A DNA stretch of 64,000 bases from Segatella copri (lineage in GTDB: Bacteria > Bacteroidota > Bacteroidia > Bacteroidales > Bacteroidaceae), in contig NZ_JAHOEA010000004.1 of the NCBI RefSeq assembly GCF_019127135.1, positions 1-64,000 of the forward strand, in the 5' to 3' direction. Each line of letters begins with the position of its first letter. The first letter of the stretch is position 1. Both the position numbers and the translations under genes were made by a program. Positions 25,597-33,665 of the stretch are shown here, piece by piece. A model generated the notes under the pieces. That model was given only the letters and a program-made list of their open reading frames with translations. It searched no databases and was not told the origin of the DNA.

Positions 25597-27579
25597 ATGA
25601 TTTCAGTAGAAGGACTGAAAGTAGAGTTTGGCGTTAAGCCTCTCTTTCATGATGTAAGTTTCGTCATCAACGACCGCGACCGCATTGCCCTGGTGGGTAA
25701 GAATGGTGCGGGAAAATCTACGATGCTCAAGATTCTCTGCGGTTTGCAGAAACCTACTGACGGCGTAGTGGCTATTCCTAACGAAACCACAATAGGCTAT
25801 CTGCCACAGGTGATGAAACTGCAGGACGATACGACAGTGAAAGAGGAAACCCGTAAGGCTTTCGCCCATAATACCGAGATGAAGGCGCGTCTGGACAAGA
25901 TGCAGCAGGAAATGGCCGACCGCACCGACTATGAGAGCGAAAGCTATGCTCAGCTCGTAGAGAAGTTTACCCAGGAACATGAACGCTACATGATGATGGG
26001 TGGCGAAAACTATGAGGCTGAGATAGAGCGCACCTTGAGCGGTCTTGGCTTTACGCGCGATGATTTCGAGCGCCCAACCAAGGAGTTTTCCGGTGGTTGG
26101 CGAATGCGTATCGAACTTGCCAAGATTCTGTTGCAGAAGCCTGATGTACTGCTCCTCGATGAGCCTACCAACCACCTTGATATTGAAAGTATCCAGTGGT
26201 TGGAGCAGTTCCTGGCGCAGAGTGCAAAGGCTGTGGTTCTGGTGAGCCACGACCGTGCTTTCATCAACAATGTAACTAACCGTACCCTCGAAATTACTTG
26301 CGGAAGGGTAGAAGATTATAAGGTGAAATACGATGAGTATGTTGTGTTGCGTGCCGAACGCCGCGAGCAGCAGCTCCGTGCTTACGAAAACCAGCAGAAG
26401 GAAATTGCCGACATCAAGGATTTCATCGAGCGGTTCCGCTACAAGCCTACCAAGGCGGTTCAGGTGCAGAGCAGAATCAAGCAGCTCGAGAAAATCGTGC
26501 CTATCGAGGTAGATGAGGTTGACAACAAGCAGATGCACCTCAAATTCCCTCCTTGTCTCAGAAGTGGCGATTATCCTATCATCTGCGATGAGGTGCGCAA
26601 AGATTACGGCGCACACACCGTCTTCGACCATGTTACCTTTACCATCAAGCGTGGCGAGAAGGTGGCTTTCGTGGGTAAGAACGGCGAAGGTAAGTCTACC
26701 CTGGTAAAATGTATCATGGGTGAGATTCCTTTTACCGGAACTCTCAAGATTGGTCATAATGTGCAGATTGGTTATTTCGCCCAGAACCAGGCGCAGCTCT
26801 TGGATGAGAATCTTACCATCTTCCAGACTATCGACAATGTAGCTACAGGCGAAATGCGTCTGAAGGTGAACGATCTCCTGGGCGCCTTCATGTTTGGCGG
26901 CGAGACTTCAGAGAAGTTTGTCAAGGTACTGAGTGGTGGCGAACGTAGCCGACTGGCGATGATCAAGCTCCTGCTCGAACCGGTGAATCTCCTCATTCTC
27001 GATGAGCCTACCAACCACCTCGACATGCAGTCGAAGGATGTGCTGAAAGAAGCCATCAAGGCTTTCGATGGAACAGCCATCATCGTGAGCCACGACCGTG
27101 AATTCCTCGATGGTCTTGTTGATAAGGTTTATGAGTTTGGCGGCGGCAAGGTTCGTGAGCATCTCGGTGGTATTTACGATTATCTCCGTGCCCATAATGC
27201 CGAGAACATTAATCAGGCTCTTGCCAACCAGAGTATGGCTTCTGCCGGTTCGCCTTCAGCCAGCACTTCCGGTTCTTCTGTCGCATCAGGTTCTACAGCC
27301 GACAGTCTTGCCTCAGCCACATCCGGCAAGCAGAGCTACGCTGAGCATAAGGAACAGCAGAAGAAGATTCGCAAGGCTGAGAAAGCCGTGAAGGAATGTG
27401 AGGCGAAGATAGAGAAGCTGGAAGCGAGAAAAAAAGAGATTGATGAACTCCTGATGAAACCGGAAAATGCAACTAACATGGAACTCGTGACCGAATACAC
27501 CGAACTCATGAAGGGTCTCGATGAGGAGAACGAGCGCTGGATGCTCCTTTCGGAAGAACTGGAAGAAGTTTCGAAATAA
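25597..27579 (+). CDS. ABC-F ATPase, long form
   Basis: 660 residues, soluble, with two complete ABC domains: GKNGAGKST and VLLLDEPTNHLD, then GKNGEGKST, LSGGERSRLAM and LLILDEPTNHLD, joined by the charged linker typical of ABC-F proteins. A Ser/Ala-rich stretch (about 545-575) leads to a C-terminal coiled coil (about 580-655), as in Uup. ABC-F proteins bind ribosomes and rescue or regulate translation; some give antibiotic resistance, which cannot be decided here. Confidence 0.9.
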   Translation: MISVEGLKVEFGVKPLFHDVSFVINDRDRIALVGKNGAGKSTMLKILCGLQKPTDGVVAIPNETTIGYLPQVMKLQDDTTVKEETRKAFAHNTEMKARLDKMQQEMADRTDYESESYAQLVEKFTQEHERYMMMGGENYEAEIERTLSGLGFTRDDFERPTKEFSGGWRMRIELAKILLQKPDVLLLDEPTNHLDIESIQWLEQFLAQSAKAVVLVSHDRAFINNVTNRTLEITCGRVEDYKVKYDEYVVLRAERREQQLRAYENQQKEIADIKDFIERFRYKPTKAVQVQSRIKQLEKIVPIEVDEVDNKQMHLKFPPCLRSGDYPIICDEVRKDYGAHTVFDHVTFTIKRGEKVAFVGKNGEGKSTLVKCIMGEIPFTGTLKIGHNVQIGYFAQNQAQLLDENLTIFQTIDNVATGEMRLKVNDLLGAFMFGGETSEKFVKVLSGGERSRLAMIKLLLEPVNLLILDEPTNHLDMQSKDVLKEAIKAFDGTAIIVSHDREFLDGLVDKVYEFGGGKVREHLGGIYDYLRAHNAENINQALANQSMASAGSPSASTSGSSVASGSTADSLASATSGKQSYAEHKEQQKKIRKAEKAVKECEAKIEKLEARKKEIDELLMKPENATNMELVTEYTELMKGLDEENERWMLLSEELEEVSK

Positions 27580-27610
27580 TATTAACATTAATATATAAAA
27601 AGAGAAGAAA

Positions 27611-29644
27611 ATGAAAATTAAACTGATCTTACCGATGATGCTGATTGCAGCTTTGCCATTAGGCGCTGATGCTCAGAATAAATCGGGTCTTGTCATGAGC
27701 AATCTCGACAAGACAGTAAAGCCAGCAGACAGTTTCTATCAGTTTGCTACAGGCGGATGGCAGAAGAACAATCCTCTTCCTGCCGCTTACAGCCGTTATG
27801 GCAGTTTTGACCAGTTGTCTGAGAACAACAACAAGCGCATCAACACCATTCTTTCTGAACTCCAGAAGAAGACTTACAAGGCTGGAACCATCGAGCAGAA
27901 ATTGTCTGACTTCTACAAACTCTCTATGGATGTTGACAGCCGCAACAAGGCTGGAATCGCTCCAGTAAAGCCTCTGATGGATGAGATAGAAGCTGCCAAG
28001 ACCAAGGACGAGCTTCAGAAGCTTCAGGTTAAGTATGCATGGATGGGTCTCGGTTTGGGCTATGGCGCAGGTTTCGCTGCCGATGAGAAGAACGTAACCA
28101 TGAACATCTACAACCTGATGCAGGGTGGTCTTACTCTCGGTGCCAAGGATTATTACCTCAACAACGATGCTGCAACCGTAGCTATCCGTGAGGCTTATAA
28201 GACTTACCTCAGCAAGATGTTCCAGCTCTATGGTTTCTCTGCTGATGAAGCTGCCAAGAAGGCTTCTGCCGTATTCCTTCACGAAACAACGCTCGCTACT
28301 TTCTCAAAGAGCCGTACCGAACTTCGTGATCCTCAGGCCAACTACAACAAGATGACCTTGGCAGAATTCAAGGAGAATTATCCTAACATTCCTCTCGAGG
28401 CACTTGCCAACGCCGAGGGAATCAAGAGCGAAAATCTCAAGGAGATGATCGTAGGTCAGCCTGCTTTCTTCGCCGGTTATGACAAGGTGGCAGCTGCAGA
28501 ATGTGCAGGCACATTGAAGGCTTTGATGGAGTGGGACATCATTAATAGTTCTGCTTCTTACCTCAGCGATGAGATTCGCGAAGCCCGTTTCGAATTCTTC
28601 GGCAAGACTATGAGTGGCCGTAAGGAGGATTATCCTCTTTGGAAGCGCGCTACTACTCAGGTTGATGCTCAGTTGGGCGAGGCGCTCGGTCGCATCTACT
28701 GCAAGCGCTATTTCCCAGAAAGCTCTAAGAAGATGATGGAGACACTCGTGAAGAATCTTCAGATCAGCCTCGGTCAGCGTATCGATGCTCAGACCTGGAT
28801 GAGCGATGCTACAAAGAAAGCTGCTCACAACAAGCTCGACAAGTTCTATGTAAAGATTGGTTATCCTAACAAGTGGACTGATTTCAGCAAGCTCAGCATC
28901 GATCCATCTAAGAGCTATTATGAGAACGTATTGGCTTGCCGCAAGTTTGCCAACGATAAGGAGATTGCAAAGAAGGCAGGAAAGCCAGTAGATAAGGATG
29001 AGTGGTACATGACTCCTCAGACCGTGAATGCTTACTATAATCCTACTACCAATGAAATCTGCTTCCCAGCCGGTATTCTCCAGTATCCGTTCTTTGACGC
29101 TAAGGCTGATGCTGCATTCAACTATGGTGCTATCGGCGTAGTAATTGGTCATGAGATGACTCACGGATTCGATGATCAGGGTCGTCAGTATGATGCTAGC
29201 GGTAATCTGAAGGACTGGTGGACTGCTGCTGATGCAGAAGGTTTCAACAAGCGTGCTGATATGTATGCTGATTTCTTCAGCAACATCAAGGTGTTGCCTG
29301 ACCTGAATGCCAACGGTCGTTTCACCCTCGGCGAGAACCTTGCCGACCACGGTGGTTTGATGGTTTCATACAATGCCTTCAAGAATGCTACAGCCAAGAA
29401 GCCATTGAAGAACAAGGATGGTTTCACTCCTGACCAGCGTTTCTTCCTCGCCTATGCAGGTGTATGGGGACAGAACATTACTGATAAGGAAATCCGCAAC
29501 CGCGTAAAGAATGATCCTCATTCTCTCGGCAAGTGGCGTGTTGATGGTGCGCTTCCTCACATCGATGCATGGTATGAGGCATTTGGTGTAAAGCAGGGCG
29601 ATAAGCTGTTCATTCCTAAGAACCAGCGCCTGGAGCTTTGGTAA
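27611..29644 (+). CDS. M13-family metallopeptidase, PepO-like
   Basis: 677 residues with a signal peptide ending GADAQ. Zinc site HEMTH at 514-518, third ligand in GENLADHGG at 574-582, and NAYYNPTTNEICFPAGIL before it. The C-terminus ELW is typical of Bacteroidetes M13 enzymes. Exported endopeptidase acting on small peptides. Starts 31 nt after the ABC-F stop. Confidence 0.93.
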   Translation: MKIKLILPMMLIAALPLGADAQNKSGLVMSNLDKTVKPADSFYQFATGGWQKNNPLPAAYSRYGSFDQLSENNNKRINTILSELQKKTYKAGTIEQKLSDFYKLSMDVDSRNKAGIAPVKPLMDEIEAAKTKDELQKLQVKYAWMGLGLGYGAGFAADEKNVTMNIYNLMQGGLTLGAKDYYLNNDAATVAIREAYKTYLSKMFQLYGFSADEAAKKASAVFLHETTLATFSKSRTELRDPQANYNKMTLAEFKENYPNIPLEALANAEGIKSENLKEMIVGQPAFFAGYDKVAAAECAGTLKALMEWDIINSSASYLSDEIREARFEFFGKTMSGRKEDYPLWKRATTQVDAQLGEALGRIYCKRYFPESSKKMMETLVKNLQISLGQRIDAQTWMSDATKKAAHNKLDKFYVKIGYPNKWTDFSKLSIDPSKSYYENVLACRKFANDKEIAKKAGKPVDKDEWYMTPQTVNAYYNPTTNEICFPAGILQYPFFDAKADAAFNYGAIGVVIGHEMTHGFDDQGRQYDASGNLKDWWTAADAEGFNKRADMYADFFSNIKVLPDLNANGRFTLGENLADHGGLMVSYNAFKNATAKKPLKNKDGFTPDQRFFLAYAGVWGQNITDKEIRNRVKNDPHSLGKWRVDGALPHIDAWYEAFGVKQGDKLFIPKNQRLELW

Positions 29645-29710
29645 TTCCCAGAGGAAATTTTTCCGAATAGATTTTTTCGGGAATGGTTTCCCCGAATAGA
29701 TAGAAAAAAT

Positions 29711-29756
29711 AAAGTCCTGATGTTTCGTATGTTTGAAACATCAGGACTTTTTATTT
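29711..29756. terminator. Bidirectional terminator
   Basis: AAAGTCCTGATGTTTC (29711-29726) pairs perfectly with 29735-29750, 8-nt loop, followed by TTATTTTA; AAAATAAAG before it supplies U's on the other strand. Lies between the converging peptidase and second ABC-F genes. Confidence 0.9.
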
Positions 29757-29800
29757 TATGCTTGAAATATTTTTTGATAAGGAAACAATAGAATAGGGGG

Positions 29801-31438
29801 TTATTGTTTCTTTTCCAGTTCCTGAAGATTTTCCATCTTCTTCGATTCCAGAAATTCGTAAATTCCGCAGAGATGTTCGCGAACGCGACCATGACCGAAC
29901 TCATAAACCTTGCTGACAAGACCATCGAGGAAATCGCGGTCGTGACTAACCACGATGAGCGTTCCGTCGAAATCAAGAAGTGCCTGTTTCAGCACATCCT
30001 TGGTCTTCAGGTCGAGGTGGTTGGTAGGCTCATCGAGAATCAGCAGATTCACCGGCTCCAGCAGCAGCTTGAGAATGGCAAGGCGGGTGCGCTCGCCTCC
30101 CGACAATACTTTTACCTTCTTGGTAGAATCCTCTCCGCCAAACATGAAGGCTCCGAGCAAATCGCGTATCTTGTTTCTGATTTCACCCTTGGCAACATCA
30201 TCAATCGTCTGGAATACGGTAAGTTCGCCATCGAGCAGAGAAGCCTGGTTCTGGGCAAAATAACCTATCTGTACATTATGTCCCAACTCCAACTTACCTT
30301 CGTTCTGAAGCTGACCCATGATACATTTCACGAGTGTAGACTTACCCTCGCCGTTTCTACCCACGAAGGCAATCTTGTCACCTCTTTCTACGGTAAGATT
30401 CACGTCGCTGAAAATCTTCTTGCCATCAAACGACATCGCCACATCGCTCATCTGAACCGGATAAGCACCGCTTCGTGGGCTCGGCGGGAATTTGAGTCGG
30501 AGGCGGCTTGTATCTTCTTCATCCACTTCGATGAGTTCCAGTTTCTCAAGCATCTTCACGCGGCTCTGCACCTGGAAGGTCTTAGAATAAGTGCCTTTGA
30601 AACGTTCTATGAAGTCTTTGGTTTCGGCAATCATCTTCTGCTGTTCCTCATATTTCTTCATCTGCTGTTCGCGGCGTTCCTTTCGCAGTTCCAGATACTG
30701 GCTGTAGGTGGCTTTGTAGTCGTAGATGCGGCCCATGGTTACTTCGATGGTTCTTGTTGTAATGTCGTCAACGAATTTTCGGTCGTGGCTGATGACAACT
30801 ACCGCTTTCGAACTGTTGATGATGAAGTCTTCGAGCCAGCCGATAGATTCGATGTCGAGATGGTTGGTAGGCTCATCGAGCAGTAGCACGTCTGGCGATT
30901 TCAAGAGCAGTTTTGCCAGCTCAATTCTCATTCTCCATCCTCCCGAAAACTCGCTGGTAGGGCGGTTGAAATCAGAGCGTTCAAAACCTAGGCCTAGCAG
31001 CGTCTTCTCTACATCTTCCTCGAAATGAGTCATGTCGATGGCGTAGAATTTCTCTGACAGAGAAGATACTTTCTCGATGAGCTGCATGTAGTCATCGCTG
31101 TCGTAGTCGGTACGGGTAGTGAGCTCGTTGTTGATGCGGTCAATCTCAGCCTGCATCTCGTGCAGATGGGCGAACGCCTGGCAGGTTTCCTCGAATACGG
31201 TTCTGCCGTCTTCGGTCATCAGATGCTGAGGCAGATAGGCGATGACGCAGTCCTTGGGAGCGGAAACGGAGCCACGTGTGGCTTTTCTCACACCGGCGAT
31301 AATCTTGAGCAAGGTGCTCTTTCCTGCGCCATTCTTGCCCATCAGGGCTATACGGTCCTTCTCGTTGATCTGGAAGGAAATGTCTTTGAATAGGGTGGTG
31401 CCGCCAAATTCTACGGTCAATCCATCAACTGTAATCAT
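29801..31438 (-). CDS. ABC-F ATPase, short form
   Basis: 545 residues from the ATG at 31438 (MITVDGLTVEFGG); an upstream in-frame ATG would add 52 residues overlapping tcdA. Two ABC domains with GKNGAGKST, SGGWRMRIELAKLL, LLLDEPTNHLD, GRNGEGKST, LSGGERTRLAI and LLILDEPTNHLD. It lacks the long C-terminal coiled coil of the paralogue at 25597-27579 and ends in a short Lys-rich helix. Converges on the M13 peptidase gene. Confidence 0.9.
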   Translation of the reverse strand: MITVDGLTVEFGGTTLFKDISFQINEKDRIALMGKNGAGKSTLLKIIAGVRKATRGSVSAPKDCVIAYLPQHLMTEDGRTVFEETCQAFAHLHEMQAEIDRINNELTTRTDYDSDDYMQLIEKVSSLSEKFYAIDMTHFEEDVEKTLLGLGFERSDFNRPTSEFSGGWRMRIELAKLLLKSPDVLLLDEPTNHLDIESIGWLEDFIINSSKAVVVISHDRKFVDDITTRTIEVTMGRIYDYKATYSQYLELRKERREQQMKKYEEQQKMIAETKDFIERFKGTYSKTFQVQSRVKMLEKLELIEVDEEDTSRLRLKFPPSPRSGAYPVQMSDVAMSFDGKKIFSDVNLTVERGDKIAFVGRNGEGKSTLVKCIMGQLQNEGKLELGHNVQIGYFAQNQASLLDGELTVFQTIDDVAKGEIRNKIRDLLGAFMFGGEDSTKKVKVLSGGERTRLAILKLLLEPVNLLILDEPTNHLDLKTKDVLKQALLDFDGTLIVVSHDRDFLDGLVSKVYEFGHGRVREHLCGIYEFLESKKMENLQELEKKQ

Positions 31439-31491
31439 ATTATTTTCTTCTTGTTCTAATGTTTGTTTTATTAACGGTATTTTGTAGAATA

Positions 31492-32352
31492 TCAGTCTAC
31501 GATGTGGTTGATTACCATTCCTGCTATTGCCATTCCGAAGGAGGCGGTAATGTGGCAGAGCGAGCCGTTGATCTGTGCCTTGGTTGAGCACCATTCATGT
31601 TCCACGAGTTGCTGGTCGCCAGGTGCATCATATACGGCTGTATCTGTTCCTCGTTCTCCGCTGAGCAGTTTGGCTTTCGGACACAGGCAACCGCCTGTAC
31701 CGCAGGCCTTGTTCACACCCATGTTCTGCATTGGCTTTTCCTCGCTATAAACGCATTGGAACTTGCGGCGAGGGAAGGTCTTGTTTTTCTTGAATTTCTT
31801 GCGCAGGGCTCTTGCCAGCGGGTCTCCATCCACCTTCCAGAACTCAGCCTTTCTCACCATGAAGGGGTCGCGGCGGAGGGCTGCACCCATCGAAGAAATG
31901 AAGGTGATTTCCTTAGGAAGGGCTGTGGCACGGAGAATCAGGTCGGCCTTATCCTTCAGCGAGTCGATGGCATCGATGATGAAATCGTATTCTTCCATGT
32001 GGAACTCATCGGCTGTTTCTGCCTGATAGATTTTCTGATAAGCCGTGATGTTGGCATCGGGGTTGATTTCAAGCAGTCGTTCGCGTAGCGCATCTACTTT
32101 TACCTGTCCTATCGTGCGGCTTGTTGCCATGAGCTGGCGGTTGCAATTGGTTACACAGACACGGTCGCTGTCTACGATGGTGATGTTACGGATTCCGCTT
32201 CGTACCAGTCCTTCTGCGCACCATGAGCCTACGCCACCAATTCCGAAGATGAGCACGCGTGCTGCCTGCAGTTTCTCGAGATTATCTTTTCCCAGGAGCA
32301 GTTCTGTACGTCGCTGCATTCCCCGCTCCATTGTCGTTATGTTATTTCCCAT
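31492..32352 (-). CDS. tcdA: tRNA threonylcarbamoyladenosine dehydratase TcdA
   Basis: ThiF/E1-like enzyme converting t6A37 of tRNA to its cyclic form. ATP-binding loop GIGGVGSWCAEGL, then TIVDSDRV and TNCNRQ; late residues CGTGGC, with a Cys pattern seen in this group. 286 residues from the ATG at 32352; later Met codons at 32331 and 32316 are alternatives, and an upstream start at 32394 is less likely. A minus-strand TACCTTTG lies at 32403-32410. The short ABC-F gene follows 53 nt later. Confidence 0.87.
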   Translation of the reverse strand: MGNNITTMERGMQRRTELLLGKDNLEKLQAARVLIFGIGGVGSWCAEGLVRSGIRNITIVDSDRVCVTNCNRQLMATSRTIGQVKVDALRERLLEINPDANITAYQKIYQAETADEFHMEEYDFIIDAIDSLKDKADLILRATALPKEITFISSMGAALRRDPFMVRKAEFWKVDGDPLARALRKKFKKNKTFPRRKFQCVYSEEKPMQNMGVNKACGTGGCLCPKAKLLSGERGTDTAVYDAPGDQQLVEHEWCSTKAQINGSLCHITASFGMAIAGMVINHIVD

Positions 32353-32402
32353 ATTTGTGTGTAAGAATTTTCTAAAATTATAATTTCTTGGCAAATCAGT
32401 TG

Positions 32403-32410
32403 CAAAGGTA
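32403..32410 (-). promoter_or_regulatory. Promoter -7 element for tcdA
   Basis: TACCTTTG on the minus strand, 50 nt before the chosen start; its position favours starts at or after 32394. Confidence 0.5.
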
Positions 32411-32537
32411 CAAATAATATTCAGAATCTTGTTCTTTTTGCCGGCTTATCTTTCTGATGGTTTGGTTAATGTTTCATAATGGGTTCCGAAAACGATAATG
32501 ACCCTTAATGACTTTGACCCTTAATAACCTTTTCGTG

Positions 32538-33037
32538 CTTAATGACCTTAATGACCTTGACCTTAATGACCGTGCTGACCTCTTGACCTTACTTCCTCGG
32601 GGCTTCATTGATGACCGGCGCCTGCCATCATTTATGACCCTTGCTGGTCTTAATAGAAGACCGGAACGAGGCACAAAAGGCTGTTCCTTCGATTGCCGGT
32701 GCAAAGATACAACATTTTTCGGCAGAATGCAAGTCTTTACCCCAACTTTCTTTCGGAGAAATAACGTAAGAAGCTGATTGATAATAATTTCTGTTGATTT
32801 TCTATTGGAAGTTTGGGGTACAGGAGGAGTATGAAGGAGAGTGCATTGGATTGATACAGCTGAAAAAGTAAAAGTGGTCATTAAGGTCATTAAGGTCAAG
32901 GTCATTAAGGTCATTAAGAAAATTGGATTCGGTCATTTTGAGCTATAGTATATATAAATAATTATTTATATATACTATAGGGAAAATATTTTCTCCCGAA
33001 AATCTTAATGACCTTAATGACCTTGACCTTAATGACC
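32538..33037. repeat. TTAATGACC-word arms around an AT palindrome
   Basis: A 34-nt unit built from TTAATGACC words is present three times without a mismatch: plus sense at 32538-32571 and 33004-33037, minus sense at 32885-32918. The last two flank a perfect 38-bp AT palindrome at 32943-32980, with almost equal spacers of 24 and 23 nt. The surrounding stretch 32395-33665 has no credible gene: it also holds a minus-strand TATCTTTG (32702-32709), a TTTCACCCC...GGGGGTAAA hairpin near 33286-33313 and a plus-strand TATTTTTG near 33330. Confidence 0.9.
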
Positions 33038-33622
33038 GGATAGAAATGAATTGGTTTAATACAGATAAGAGATATTAATAAATAGCTTAACCTTCTGTAT
33101 ATAAGTTAGTTGTATCGCTTAGTATGAAGTGATTGTTGAATACTTTCTGTATAAGGATAATCTACATTAATCTGCATCTGATTGTCGTGTTCCCATCGCT
33201 CTACCATACATTTTTACCTCTTCTGTCCCTTCAATTTAGCTCAAAATACCTCAATTGGGAGGCTGTTTTTGATGCGAGGAGGAGCATTTTTCACCCCTAC
33301 TAGAGGGGGTAAAATACTTTCCTAACCCTGTATTTTTGCACATTTTCTTCGAAAAACACAAAATTTCGCTTGAATTAGCATCTCTTCCGTTTCTGTATGA
33401 AATAGTAATGATATTTTACATATATAACACTTAAGCCTAATTCTCATATTCTTAGGCAAGGCCTAATGCAAGAAAATATATTGACATATCCCCATCCGCT
33501 TATGTTTGAATCTTACTGGCAGCAGTTCCTCGATTTGGCTTATTATACATCTGATTTTCTTTATTTTTTTCGGATTGTAGCCTATTTTTGCCTGATATAT
33601 TGTGTGAGATTATGTTATGAAA

Positions 33623-33661
33623 ATCGCCGGTTATCTCATTATTTTTGAGATAACCGGCGAT
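33623..33661. terminator. Terminator of ygiQ-like gene
   Basis: ATCGCCGGTTATCTCA (33623-33638) pairs perfectly with 33646-33661, 7-nt loop, 4 nt beyond the stop at 33666. On the minus strand the stem is followed by TTTTC. Confidence 0.85.
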
Positions 33662-33665
33662 ATTT

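Noticed and set aside
32474..32914. 146-residue minus-strand frame
   Set aside because: Its protein is a translation of the TTAATGACC repeats (MTLMTLTLMTL...); no protein-like features.
33466..33648. 60-residue plus-strand frame
   Set aside because: It runs into the ygiQ terminator hairpin and has no ribosome site or homology that I recognise.
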